Assembly (NCBI GenBank): GCA_948567375.1
Contig: OX419758.1
Location: forward strand, 19,473,001 to 19,537,000
Length of the DNA: 64,000 nt
Direction: 5' to 3'
From: Lunularia cruciata
Lineage: Eukaryota; Streptophyta; Marchantiopsida; Lunulariales; Lunulariaceae
A model generated the notes under the pieces. That model was given only the letters and a program-made list of their open reading frames with translations, was not told where the DNA came from and made no database searches. The position numbers and the translations under genes were made by a program. Position 1 is the stretch's first letter; every line of letters begins with the position of its first letter. Shown here one piece after another: positions 1-10,021 of this stretch.

Positions 1-3000
1 AAAGTGTCTTCCTCCCAACTCCTTGAGATCATAAGTGTAATTTCCCCACACCTTCTCTACTATGAAAGGTCCAAAGTACTTAGGCAAAAACTTCTTTTGT
101 ACTCTCTTGAATCGAATGGAATCAAACAACATTACCCAATCACCTTCTTTGAAAGGCTCCACCTTCTTCTTGCCTTGCCTCTTGTCATAGCTCTCCTTTT
201 GTTTCCTTTGGGCTTGCTCCACTCGAACCATAGCAACTGCTCTTGCCTCTTCCAACTCCATGAGTTGATCCTTCCTTGACTTCTCTGCATCACTTCCTTG
301 TGCTTTCTTCAATCTCCTATGAATGCTTTGGAAGGTAGGAAGATCAAAGTGAATAGGTAAGGTAGACTCAATACCATACACCAATTGGAATGGAGAATAT
401 CCAGTGGAAGTCTTCATGGTTGTCCTATACTCCCACAAAACTGCATGAATCCTCTTGTCCCAATGATGTTTAGCCCCCTCCATTTCTGCATCTTTGGCCA
501 ACATCATGCACAAGGTCTGATTGGTTCTCTCTGCCAAGCCATTGGAATTTGGCTTATAGGATGTAGTTACTCTATGTGTGATAGAGAAATGTCGTAGCAT
601 GGCTGTAGTAATGCTTCCTGTAAACTCTCCTCCTCTATCAGAAACCAACTCCAAAGGGCATCCAAACCTAGTGATAATGCGTTCATAAAGAAATCTACCC
701 ACTTCATCTTCATTCTTGTCCCTCAATGGTCTAGCCTCAACCCACTTGGTAAGGTAATCAGTAACTACCACAATGTACCGATTGTTCCTTGGGGTTCTAT
801 TGAGAGGTCCTACAAAATCAATTCCCCACTTCTCAAAGGGTCCTAGCAATGGAATTGATCTAAGTGGTGGAGTGGATGTAGACTTTCTAGCAAAAGCTTG
901 ACAAACATGACAAGTTTTGCAATAATCAAGACAATCCTTGAAAATCCCTCTCCAATGGTAACCTGCATCTAGAATCTTGAAAGCAGTCACCTTTCCTGCA
1001 AAGTGTCCTCCACATACTAAACCTTCATGAAACTCCTTTATGAGTAGGATAGACTCTTCCTTACCCACTGCTCTTCGAAGTAGACCATCTGCTCCTTGGT
1101 GAAAAAGAATATCATCCACCATTGTGTAAGGTCTAGATCTTGCTGCAAGGGCCTTCCTCTCCCTAGCATGCATCCCTTCTGGATAGTTACCTCTTGTCAC
1201 AAAATCCACAATCTCCTTGTACTCCATTGGAACCTCTTGAGTGACTGAGATTGTCATGAGCTCCTCATCCGGGAAGGAATCATCTACTGGCTCATCTCCA
1301 TCATGATCATAGGCTCTAGATAACAAATCAGCATTTGCATGTTTCTTTCCTGGCCTATCCTCAATTGTGTAGTCATACTCAGACAAGAGAATCATCCACC
1401 TTGCTAGTCTCCCTTCAACATTAGGCTTGTTGAAGATGTACTTCAAAGCCTTGTGATCCGTGACAATTGTGGCTTTCCCTCCAATCAAGTAGTGTCTAAA
1501 CTTCTTGAGACCAAAGATCACTGCCAACCCTTCTCTCTCTGTGACAGAGTAGTTCTTCTCTGCTGAAACCATCTGCCTACTAGCATAAGCTATTGGATGA
1601 TCATGCCCATCTTGGTCTAATTGACTAAGAGTGCATCCTATAGCTACATTAGAAGCATCAGTGTAGAGGATGAAAGGCTTACTCCAATCAGGTTTAGCAA
1701 GAATTGGAGCTACAACAAGGGATTGCTTGAGCTCCTCAAAAGCTTTGAGAGCCTCCTTGTCTTCCAAAATCACCATGTAATCTACACCCTTCTTCATGTA
1801 GATGGTCAATGCATAAGCCTTGTTGGAAAATGAGAAGATGAACCTCCTATAGTACCCAACCATTCCCAAGAATTGGCGTAACTTTGTCAAGCTTGAAGGG
1901 AATGGAAGGTCTGAGATTTTCCTCACCTTCTCAGGATCAACTGCTATTCCATCCTTGGAGATGATGTGCCCCAAAAGTAGACCTTCTTCACATCCAAAAA
2001 TGCACTTCTCTGGGTTGAGTGATGCATTTGCCTCATCCAAGCATTGCAAGACTTTGATTAGGTGCTCAAAGTGCTCCTCCTTGCTCCCATAGACACAAAA
2101 GTCATCAATGAAATCTCTCACAAATTTCCCAATGAAAGGTTCAAATACCTTGTTCATGAACCGTTGGAATGTGGCTGGAGCATTGCAAAGCCCAAAAGGC
2201 ATGACCTTGAAAGCGTAAGTTCCCCAAGGTGTGGTGAATGTGGTGAGTTGTTGATGCTCTGGTGCAATCTTGATTTGGTTATATCCACTATAACCATCTC
2301 CAAAACTATACCTCTCATGACCTGCAACCTCCTCCAAGATCTCATCAATGAATGGCAATGGGTAGTAGTCCTTCTTGGTAACAGCATTGAGCTTCTTGTA
2401 ATCCACACATACCCGAAGCTTGCCATTCTTTTTCTTCACAATGACAATTGGAGACACCCATTCTGAATTCTCCACCTCAAAGATAAATCCAGCCTCCTTG
2501 AGCTTATCAATCTCCTCCTTCACAACCAAAGATATTGGTGGGCTAATGCGACGTTGCTTTTGGCGGATTGGTCTTGCATGTGACTCCACCTCTATCTTGT
2601 GCTCCTCCAAGGTGACTTCCTTCAAATCCTTGTAACTAAAAGCAAACACATGGATGAACTTGCGGAAAATCTCCTCAAATCTCACCTTCTCCTCCTTGGT
2701 AACATTTGGGCCATACTTGAGGGTAGATAACCTTCTCTCTACCTCCTCAAGTGTCAATGGTGATTTATCTGGGTCCTTCAAAACCTCTGGCTTAGGTGCA
2801 AAATCCATAGCACACAAAGGATACACATCTGAATCAGATTCAGATTCATCCTCCTCCGTGGAAGTCTCCTCTTCCATGCTTGTGTCCACACCTGAAGCTC
2901 CTCCTTCAGAATTAGATTCCCAATAATCAGAAGATGGGGTATCTGAATGTGAGGTGTTGGTGGTGTTAGTCACAGGAACAGTGACTCTATGGTTTGATGG

Positions 3001-4782
3001 CCCAATCCTTAAGTACCCTTTGTGCCATCGATCAGTTGTGCGTGCTGCTCTCAACCATGGCCTCCCAAGAAGTAAGTCATAGCTTGAATCCTTCAAGACT
3101 TGGAAAGTCATGAGATTTTGAACTCCCATAACTGAAACTACCACCTTATCCATCACTCCTACTGGTCGAACTTGTTGCTTGTTTGCCATGCTCACCACAA
3201 ATGTTGAAGCTCTTGAGGGTATCATACCCAACTTCTTCATCAACCTTTCTGACATGGCATTCACTGCTGATCCTCCATCAACCAATGCATCCTTGATGTT
3301 GTGACCATTCACTCTCACATCAATCTTGGAGGCATATTCACAAGCTTCCCATGGTGCTGGCTTGGCATCCACCACCCCCATTGATATTGGAACTTTTGCC
3401 TTCTTCTTCTTCTTGCTCCTTGTAGAACTCAAACCACCTCTAAGCTCCTTTCTCAAGGTAGGGTTCAAAGCAATTAATTGGCCCACTGTGATGTTAGCCT
3501 TGTGACTACCAACATCCTCCAACACATTGTAGTTCCATTGTTGCTTGGAGATCAAGAAGTCCTCCATCCCCAACTTCTTCCTTGGAGTCTTTGTTGTTGA
3601 TGGTGTTGAGGTGCGAGTGCTCCTAGTAGACATAGGAGTATCCTTGCTTGAAGTAAATCCTTGAGAAGAGTGAACATCCTCTGCAAAACGAGCTCTCTTC
3701 TTCTCTTGTGCCAAAAGCTCCAAATTAGGACCCTTGGAGTTTGAGCACTCTCCCTTCTCATACTTGCTCTCAACCACATCTATGGATGCTATCCCCTTAC
3801 CTTTGTTGGGATTAGGAGCCACTTGGGTTTCACTACCTCCCTCTTTCCCTCTATTGGCTCCCTCATAACCCCTTCCTCCATGGTAAGTGGAATTTGGGCA
3901 ATTCCTTTGGATATGGCCTCTTCCCCCACAACCAAAACAATTTCTATCATTGAAATTGTTGGCTGGTTGGCCTCCTCTATATGGATGGTTTCCATAACTC
4001 CTAGGCCCTCTCCCTACATTCTGATCCACCTCTCTCTTCTCCCATAATTGCACCACATTGATCTTGAGATCCGCAAGTTGTTCTGTGATGGTTTGGAGTG
4101 GATCTTTTAGTGGAGGTGCAAGAACTGGAGCAACTACTACTTGTGGTGCAACCCTTGTCACCAAAGTATCAGAAGTTCCACCATACTTGTAGCCTTGAGG
4201 AGGATGCACAACCTCCTTCACCACCAAATCACTTTCATCCCCTTCCAAACTCTCCTCCATACGAATTGCGATCTTGATAGCTTCAACCTTGGAAGAAGGT
4301 TTCTCATATCTCACCTTGCTTCTAATTTGTGGTCTCAATCCTCCCACAAAATTCTTGGTGAGCATGGCCCCTATGCCAATCATTGTAGTCTCCACATCAT
4401 CCCCACCCTTCCTCAACACTATGCGAAATCTGGACTCCAATTTTTCCACTCTTTCCACATAGACTCTCACTTTCTCTCCATCTCCTTGCTTGAGAAATGT
4501 AACCTCACTCATCAATCTCTCATAACTCTCATCAGGAAGAAAGTTCTCAATGAGTGCTGAAGTCAAAGTCTCCCAAGACTCCTCTTCCCCCTCTCTCCTC
4601 TCTCTCTTTTGGTATTCTGACTCATACCATGTAAGTGCTGCATCCTCAAAGAAATCTGGTAATAATGAGGCCCACTCATTCTTCCTCCTCTCATTGTTTC
4701 CTATGCAAGCTCTCTTGAAGTCTCTCACAAAGGCCTCCACATCTTCTCCATCCTTGCCAAAGAAAACCGGAAGTTTCCCCAT
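1..4782 (-). CDS. Gag-Pol polyprotein, uninterrupted, truncated by window edge (A1)
   Basis: The frame from the ATG at 4782-4780 has no stop through base 1: I read every codon, 1,594 in all. Gag covers residues 1-445, with the retroviral-type gag core and a CFGCGGRGHIQRNC knuckle near 3899-3940. Where A2 has TAG, A1 has GAG, so gag and pol are one frame. Protease active site LVDGGSAVN lies near residue 502. RT has FIDD (about 890) and VMPFGLCNAP. RNase H has TDAS, TEREGLA and TDHKAL. Integrase has the Cys pair CKTCHVC (1289-1294) and the triad D1322, D1382, E1418, a D,D35E spacing. The end carries a GPY/F-like segment (YFGPFIVEKVWGNYTYDL). All catalytic residues I can find are present, so this copy may be functional if its unseen 3' end is intact. 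Confidence 0.95.
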   Translation of the reverse strand, partial: MGKLPVFFGKDGEDVEAFVRDFKRACIGNNERRKNEWASLLPDFFEDAALTWYESEYQKRERREGEEESWETLTSALIENFLPDESYERLMSEVTFLKQGDGEKVRVYVERVEKLESRFRIVLRKGGDDVETTMIGIGAMLTKNFVGGLRPQIRSKVRYEKPSSKVEAIKIAIRMEESLEGDESDLVVKEVVHPPQGYKYGGTSDTLVTRVAPQVVVAPVLAPPLKDPLQTITEQLADLKINVVQLWEKREVDQNVGRGPRSYGNHPYRGGQPANNFNDRNCFGCGGRGHIQRNCPNSTYHGGRGYEGANRGKEGGSETQVAPNPNKGKGIASIDVVESKYEKGECSNSKGPNLELLAQEKKRARFAEDVHSSQGFTSSKDTPMSTRSTRTSTPSTTKTPRKKLGMEDFLISKQQWNYNVLEDVGSHKANITVGQLIALNPTLRKELRGGLSSTRSKKKKKAKVPISMGVVDAKPAPWEACEYASKIDVRVNGHNIKDALVDGGSAVNAMSERLMKKLGMIPSRASTFVVSMANKQQVRPVGVMDKVVVSVMGVQNLMTFQVLKDSSYDLLLGRPWLRAARTTDRWHKGYLRIGPSNHRVTVPVTNTTNTSHSDTPSSDYWESNSEGGASGVDTSMEEETSTEEDESESDSDVYPLCAMDFAPKPEVLKDPDKSPLTLEEVERRLSTLKYGPNVTKEEKVRFEEIFRKFIHVFAFSYKDLKEVTLEEHKIEVESHARPIRQKQRRISPPISLVVKEEIDKLKEAGFIFEVENSEWVSPIVIVKKKNGKLRVCVDYKKLNAVTKKDYYPLPFIDEILEEVAGHERYSFGDGYSGYNQIKIAPEHQQLTTFTTPWGTYAFKVMPFGLCNAPATFQRFMNKVFEPFIGKFVRDFIDDFCVYGSKEEHFEHLIKVLQCLDEANASLNPEKCIFGCEEGLLLGHIISKDGIAVDPEKVRKISDLPFPSSLTKLRQFLGMVGYYRRFIFSFSNKAYALTIYMKKGVDYMVILEDKEALKAFEELKQSLVVAPILAKPDWSKPFILYTDASNVAIGCTLSQLDQDGHDHPIAYASRQMVSAEKNYSVTEREGLAVIFGLKKFRHYLIGGKATIVTDHKALKYIFNKPNVEGRLARWMILLSEYDYTIEDRPGKKHANADLLSRAYDHDGDEPVDDSFPDEELMTISVTQEVPMEYKEIVDFVTRGNYPEGMHARERKALAARSRPYTMVDDILFHQGADGLLRRAVGKEESILLIKEFHEGLVCGGHFAGKVTAFKILDAGYHWRGIFKDCLDYCKTCHVCQAFARKSTSTPPLRSIPLLGPFEKWGIDFVGPLNRTPRNNRYIVVVTDYLTKWVEARPLRDKNEDEVGRFLYERIITRFGCPLELVSDRGGEFTGSITTAMLRHFSITHRVTTSYKPNSNGLAERTNQTLCMMLAKDAEMEGAKHHWDKRIHAVLWEYRTTMKTSTGYSPFQLVYGIESTLPIHFDLPTFQSIHRRLKKAQGSDAEKSRKDQLMELEEARAVAMVRVEQAQRKQKESYDKRQGKKKVEPFKEGDWVMLFDSIRFKRVQKKFLPKYFGPFIVEKVWGNYTYDLKELGGRHF

Positions 4783-5019
4783 CTTAACCCCTCACTATCT
4801 TTCTTTTCTCTCAAATTTTTTTTTTTCTCTTTTCTTTTCTCTCACTCTATTACTAATAGAGTATATACATGACTAACACCATCTGAGAATAATCCACTCT
4901 AGGGAACACAAAAGGTTCAGGTTGCTCCAAGATTTCTATAGCAACATCAAATCCTAGAGTGCATATTAATCTAACTCTCATGGATAGTTTATCCATAAGT
5001 TGAAAGATTATCTCCATCA

Positions 5020-5493
5020 CTAATCTTGAGAACTAGCTGATGAAGGTGGTAGTATTTCTGTGGCTGTACTAAGACTCTCTCCAAGATCCTTCACCAAAGT
5101 TTCCAAAAGTGCTTTTACTCCACTACACTCATGTCCTTTTGGAAGTCCTTCAACTCCACAAACCTCACACAACTCCTTGGTCTTAGATCTTCTCCCTCCC
5201 AATCTTGGTGAAGAAGGTCCAACATGCAAACCCAAGTCAAGTAAGCCTCTCCTTTCCCTCAATCTCTTGCTCTCAAAGGTCAATGGACATGAACTCGCCT
5301 TATGTCCCTTCTCTCCACATAGAAAGCACTTAGACTCACTCTTTCCTCCAAGTGGTGTAGGTTTTTGGATCCTCTCAACACTCTCTTCAAATTCTATTGT
5401 AAACTCTCTTTTCCTCAAATCCACCCCTACAATCACCTCAAACCCTTGGGGAACCTTGCATAATCTCAATTTCCACTCTTGATGACCCTCCAT
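5020..5493 (-). CDS. Extra ORF between LTR and gag with CCHC knuckle (A1)
   Basis: 157 codons from an ATG (MEGHQEW) to a stop, ending about 240 bases before the gag ATG. Residues near 60-73 form CFLCGEKGHKASSC, a canonical CX2CX4HX4C zinc knuckle. Near residues 115-128 a second cluster reads CEVCGVEGLPKGHEC. The N-terminal part (GFEVIVGVDLRKREFTIEF) looks like beta structure. A homologous frame flanks it upstream at 5466-5654. Typical gypsy elements encode the knuckle only in Gag, and this element's Gag has its own, so this is an additional protein, plausibly a nucleic-acid-binding accessory factor. It could instead be a duplicated nucleocapsid segment or a captured host exon. Confidence 0.6.
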   Translation of the reverse strand: MEGHQEWKLRLCKVPQGFEVIVGVDLRKREFTIEFEESVERIQKPTPLGGKSESKCFLCGEKGHKASSCPLTFESKRLRERRGLLDLGLHVGPSSPRLGGRRSKTKELCEVCGVEGLPKGHECSGVKALLETLVKDLGESLSTATEILPPSSASSQD

Positions 5494-6141
5494 GTTCCCA
5501 AAGATGAATCTAAACACTCAAACATGCTTTTTGTTGATCTCAAACTTCTCATGCATGAGATCTCCACTCTGCAGAATTGACCCTTCCTCACAATGTCACT
5601 CAAATCTCCCAACGAATATGTCACAGTCCTCTGAAATTTTCCACACTTGATCACAACTCTAGGGTGTCACTCCCTGCAAAATTTTAGATCTTTTCATCGA
5701 GCCATTTGGCCTAGACACCTTTCTATTCAGCACCCATATTTCAGATTTGGTCTGAAAACCACCCCCCTCACTTCAAAAACTCATAACGCACTGCGCAAAA
5801 ATGATCTCTCTCTAATTTTTGTGGCACCAGGTAGGATACAATGCACTGAATTTTCCTGGAAATTTTCAGGACAATTCACTGAAAATTGAAGAAATGGCAG
5901 ACTCTGTACAATTTTCCAGAGAGCATGCAGTTGCGGGAGCACTTTACCCTATCAACTTTCAAAAATTCTAGCCCAGTGCGCATAGAAGCTCTCTCAATAA
6001 TTTTAAGTGTGCTAACTGAAAGATAACCCAAGCTATCATGTGTAGAAATCTCAAGTCCAGATCTCAAACTTGAGATTTTGCCCAAAATCACCTTAATCCC
6101 CAAAATCTGCAATCCACCTCACACAATCTCTCCAATTCCTC

Positions 6142-6312
6142 TCATGTGTACAAGATGTACAAAATCACCTCAAAGACATCATAATGAACTACAGGGTATA
6201 CAAATGGATCTTGGTTCTCTAACATAAGTTCAGCCCTCTCCTCTCCTAATGTTCTCTCCAAGTGAGCTCTCAGAGCCTCCTTCTGCCTAATGTAGAATTG
6301 GACGCGGAACAT
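6142..6312 (-). CDS. Small conserved ORF just after the PBS (family A)
   Basis: A 56-codon ORF starting MFRVQF and ending YILYT, 20 bases downstream of the PBS. The same ORF with one amino-acid change lies at 17221-17391 in A2. It is rich in Glu and Arg in its first half (RAHLERTLGEERAEL) and hydrophobic near its end; no known domain is seen. It is the first AUG-initiated frame after the LTR, so it may be a leader peptide or uORF. Function is unknown; conservation between two young copies is weak evidence of selection. Confidence 0.4.
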   Translation of the reverse strand: MFRVQFYIRQKEALRAHLERTLGEERAELMLENQDPFVYPVVHYDVFEVILYILYT

Positions 6313-6331
6313 TATCTTGCCTTTTAGAGAG

Positions 6332-6349
6332 GTCCCGGCAACGGAACCA
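6332..6349 (-). other. Primer binding site of A1
   Basis: Minus strand TGGTTCCGTTGCCGGGAC starts 4 nt inside the LTR. It resembles the tRNA-Asp type site (TGGCGCCGTTGCCGGGGA) known from Athila/Tat-like plant elements, with about four mismatches. Position and similarity support a PBS; the primer tRNA is an inference. Confidence 0.75.
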
Positions 6350-6353
6350 AAAA

Positions 6354-7045
6354 TGTGAGCCGGCCTGTCTCTCACTCAGGATGAACCTCTGATGGCTATT
6401 ATGGTAGCGCACCATGGACTAAGAAGGCAAGGAACCCCAACTCCATCATACTCCTCCAAGGCTAACACTCCAAGACTCAAGACATTGCTCACTAGAGAAC
6501 TCAATGAGAGAGAGATAGTTGCAAATGAAAGGATGATGAGTACCTCCTCACTCCTTGTTTATATACTTGTGAAATAGTTACGTACCAAAGTTACTAATTA
6601 CCGTAGTAACTCAAGTTACTAGACTAAAAGTCAAGTAAAGTCAAAAAGTAGAAAGGAATATCCATTCACATGGGCATATTCCCCTAAGCATGTGGTCTTA
6701 TCTTGACCCAACCACTAAAGCAAGGATTCCTTCACATGGGCTATCCTTGGACTAAAGAAGAATCCAAAACAAAAAGGCTTGCGGGCCCAAGAGTTCTCAA
6801 CTCTTTCCCCAAAGCCAAACACCTAGGAATAATACCAAGTCAACACACTAAAATCCAAAATAGTGGTGCTCATCTTTTCTACTTCCTCTAAAGTAAGGTC
6901 CCATCTATCTTAGCTATGACTAACTTTAGCTAACCATGACTAATATAGAACCATCCTTTATCTCTATATAAATAATATCTCTTAAGTACTTGTAATACCA
7001 AGCTAAATATCACAATACCACACACATGCACAAATGGGTGTTACA
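6354..7045 (-). repeat. 5' LTR of A1 (family A)
   Basis: On the minus strand it begins TGTAACACCC and ends GGCTCACA, the usual TG...CA termini. It is 692 bp. It matches both 683-bp LTRs of A2 and the A3 solo LTR. Relative to A2 it carries a short extra AACTCAAGTTACT-like stretch near 6606-6620, which A3 shares in related form, so the longer version is probably ancestral. The outer flank begins GATCG. Confidence 0.93.
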
Positions 7046-7052
7046 GATCGGA

Positions 7053-7840
7053 TTAGTAATAGTTTCGAGATTTGAAGAGGTAGATATGAAGAGGTGCATT
7101 GTCATGTTAGATCTGCAGGTTTGTAGAAGTTGTTAGGAAGAGGTACATTAGGAAGATAATTGTCAATTGCTTCACTATTTAAGAGTGGCATTTGCAGTCT
7201 TATGTTGTTCAGTGCTCATTGTTTTTGAGAATAGATAAAGCAAAGTGCTATGAAGTAGTGCTCGTCGCTTGAGCTTGATTCTGAGTATCAATGTTGTGAT
7301 TGTGTTTGTGAGTGTTGGGAGAATTTCAAAGTGCAAGTCAGTGTGTTGGTTGGATGTTGGATTTGGTAGCCTTGATCTTTACTCTGTGTGTTTGATCTTG
7401 AGTGAAGTGCAATCGGAGCAATGCCTTGATAGATCTGAGAGGAATTGTAGTGTTGGTAGTATTTTGCATTTGTGAGTGTAGTGTGCAGTTGATGTGAAGC
7501 AATTTCAATCGAGGAAACTGTGCCTTCAGTGGAGGGGTGGAACACAATTCTGAGGCAAAGTCATTTTACAATGAAGTGCTATTTTTGGAAGAGCCTGAAT
7601 CATCACAATCAAGATTGTTTGGAAAGATTTGATGGAGTTGTGATTAAGGAGTGTTGATTCATGACAAGACTGCTAATCAGTGCTTGTTACTCTCTTTTGG
7701 GTGTGGTTTCTACTTGAGAGATTAAAGAAGAACTCAAGAAGACTTTTGACTTGTATTTGGACATTTTTGACTAGTATCTCTAAGGGAACAAACTTTACTT
7801 ACTCAATTACCACAAAAGTGATATTTGCCGGGTTGTCACA
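7053..7840. repeat. Family II LTR, copy 1
   Basis: About 788 bp, matching 54628-55410 in reverse orientation along its whole length. One edge is ...GGGTTGTCACA at 7840; the other is the degraded counterpart of TTGTAACAAATTTG. Because the ends read TGTGACAA... one way and TGTAACAA... the other, both orientations give TG...CA, so polarity is uncertain. Homology with copy 2 continues a few bases past the LTR (AGATCGGA) before A1 starts, so the neighbouring interior is the same in both copies. The 7840 edge cuts a family III integrase frame, so family II probably inserted there. Confidence 0.75.
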
Positions 7841-7889
7841 GTTGGAGAGATTGGGATATGGTGGTCAAGAAGGTTGAAGTATGAAGGAC

Positions 7890-8740
7890 CTAAGATGGAG
7901 GAGGAGAAAGAAGAGAATTTGGAATACGCAGATCTTGGTCAAAATTGAGAAAGAAAGGAGAAAATCCAATGCTTGCTTGTTTGAAATTATTGTAGGCAAA
8001 TTCTACAATTGCAAGATATTTGTCCCAATTGGTATGGTAGACATTGACAAAAGCACACAACGTATCCTCCAAGGTATGATTTGCATGTTTGGTTTGTCCA
8101 TCAATTTGAGGATGATAGACCATGGACAAAGCAAGCTTGGTGCCGAGTATCTGGAAGAGTGCTTGCCAAAACTTCATGGTGAATCAAGGATCACGGTTGG
8201 AGATGAGTACATGTGGCATCCTATGATGCTTGAAGACATTTTCAAAGTAGATTTTCACTAAGGTTGGAGCATCCACGGTATCAAAGGTTGGTGCCAAGTG
8301 GATTTATTGACTTAGCTTATCCACAAACACCATGATTGTTGTATGTCCTTGCTTTGTCTTGGGCAAGGATGTGATGAGATCCAAGCTCACGTGTTCCCAT
8401 CAAGTGGATGGAATAAGGAGTGGGTGAAAGAGTCCACTTGGCTTCTGGTTAGTGGTCTTGTTACATTGGCAGCTCTCACACGATTGGACAAACTCTCAAA
8501 CATCTTGTGTCATGTTGGGCCACCACCATCGGCATTGAAGGGTACCCAAGGTCTTGTCTACACCCATGTGACCAACTATTGGTAGATCATGGGCCTCTTG
8601 AAGGCGCACAAGTTGGAGATCAGCTTTGGTTGGAACATAGATCCAATCCTCATTGAATAGAAGGCCTTCCTTGAAGGAGAAGGTGTTGTAATCTTTGTTG
8701 CATGCTATAAGTCGACCATGTACCATTTGGAAGAAGTGAT
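7890..8740 (-). pseudogene. Family III integrase remnant
   Basis: The upstream piece (8726-8496) shows an integrase H2C2-type region (LQEAHDLPIVGHMGVDKTL, WWWPNM). The piece at 8177-7890 covers the core end: YHPQIDGQTKHANHTLED, where the usual catalytic Glu of GQTER is Lys. A normal integrase would run roughly 150 residues further, but the frame stops and a family II LTR begins at 7840. Inactive. Confidence 0.8.
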
Positions 8741-8756
8741 CTTGTTGTAGAGCTGA

Positions 8757-9350
8757 TCAAAACTTGTTTTGGACCTCGAATTCAATTGACATCATTGTAA
8801 TTGCTGCCGTGATGAGATGAAGAGACTTCAAATTAGGTTGTCGTGATAGAGCATCAAGGATAACATGGCACCAACCTGGTTTGTACTCAAGTTTGATGTC
8901 AAACAATTGGAATTGTTCCTCCCATCGATGAGATTGACTCTTCATGTGTTCTAAGTGTAAGGTCTGCAACAATGGTTTATGATCAGTTTGCATGATCACT
9001 TGTTTTGCCAAGAGATAATGTCTCCATACCTTGGTGGCATATACCATTGCAAGTTGTTCCCAATCTCAAGCAGAGAAATTTCTTTCAGATGTATTTAGTT
9101 GGCAATACACAACGGCAATGAGATGTAGTCCATTTGGGAATTCTTGTTGCAACATTGCTCCAATTACAAAGTTAGAAGCATCAAAATCAAAATCAGAACC
9201 ACACAAGGTAGTTGAGGATCATATGGTTGAAGGATGGGTCTTGAAGACACCATATGTTTCAGCTTCTAGAATGCTTCTTCATGCTTGGTGGTCCATTGGA
9301 AGCTCGAGTTCTTCCCAAAGAGGTCAGTCAATGGTGTAGCTACATGAGCA
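8757..9350 (-). pseudogene. Family III RNase H remnant
   Basis: The ORF at 9047-8757 contains VYATKVWRHYLLAKQ, QTDHKPLLQTL and RWEEQFQLFDIKLEYKPG, then DALSR. This is the end of a gypsy RNase H and the tether before integrase; the TDHK Asp is retained. The 5' part (9350-9050) is broken by stops. Confidence 0.8.
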
Positions 9351-9382
9351 TAATAATGGATGAACCGTTGGTAAAAATTGCC

Positions 9383-10021
9383 CAATCCATTAAATGTCTA
9401 TACTTTTGTAGCATCCTTTAGAGTAAGCCAATCAATAATGGCCTTGATTTTCTCCTCTTCCATCTTGATCTCTTCTGATGAGATCTTATGACCCAAGAAG
9501 GTGACTTCCTTCTACCAAAAGACACACTTTGACTTCTTGCAATAAAATTTCCATTGTTGTTGTTGTCTTAGGACTTTTCACACATGATTCATATGTTTTG
9601 CCTCCGTCTTGCTATAGATTAAGATATCATCCAAGAATGCCACCACATACCAATCCAATAGTCCATCCAACACCCAATGCATCTGATCCATGAAGACTAA
9701 TGGAGCATTAGTGAGCCCGAAAGGTAGAACTCTCTACTCAAAATGCCCATACCTTGTGCAAAAGGCAGTCTTTTTTACATCCTCCCTATCAATGGGGATT
9801 TGCCAATAGCCACTATGGACATCCAACTGGAAAAGTATTGTGCTCCACTTAGTTGATCAAGCAAATCATCAATCCGAGGTAAGAGATATGCATTCTTCAC
9901 TATTTGCTTATTGAGCTCATGGTAATCAATACATAAATGAAGTCCTCCATCCTTCTTTGGAACAAATAGTATTGGTGCTTCCCAAGGAGAGGTACTATAT
10001 CATATGAAGTCCTTATTTGGA
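9383..10021 (-). pseudogene. RT domain, downstream unit of a tandem duplication (family III)
   Basis: This unit encodes the RT core on the minus strand, including FLDDILIYS near 9625-9650. It repeats 10022-10660 at a period of about 639 bp. It carries several stops and a frameshift. It is more diverged from a canonical RT than the upstream unit: LTNAP-like and MPFGL-type motifs are blurred. Confidence 0.8.

Larger units (their letters stand above)
1..7045 (-). mobile_element. Ty3/gypsy LTR retrotransposon, family A copy A1 (partial at window edge)
   Basis: Read on the minus strand, the order is 5' LTR (7045-6354), primer binding site (6349-6332), a small ORF, an extra zinc-knuckle ORF, then gag-pol running off the window start. 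PR-RT-RNase H-IN is the Ty3/gypsy order. It aligns without net indels to copy A2 over the first 3,846 bases of gag-pol. The 3' end of pol and the 3' LTR lie outside the window, so target duplication and LTR divergence cannot be tested. Its 5' LTR abuts the inner edge of a family II LTR, so A1 inserted into or beside a family II element. The open frame suggests a young, potentially autonomous copy. Confidence 0.93.

Noticed and set aside
4-597. Plus-strand ORFs across 1-4876
   Set aside because: They lie antisense to the open A1 gag-pol frame and recur as mirror images on the minus strand of A2; shadows.
2154-2426. Minus ORF with MASFGYVWITRSSM, repeated at 21097
   Set aside because: Out-of-frame shadow of the conserved RT sequence in both family A copies.
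3789-3995. Minus ORF METIHIEE..., repeated at 19528
   Set aside because: Alternative-frame reading of the gag knuckle region; its conservation follows from gag.
7840-8000. LTR II as the 3' LTR of the family III pol
   Set aside because: Family III has its own LTR at 12652-13061 with PBS and gag; the integrase is cut mid-domain at 7840, and LTR II has a different interior neighbour.
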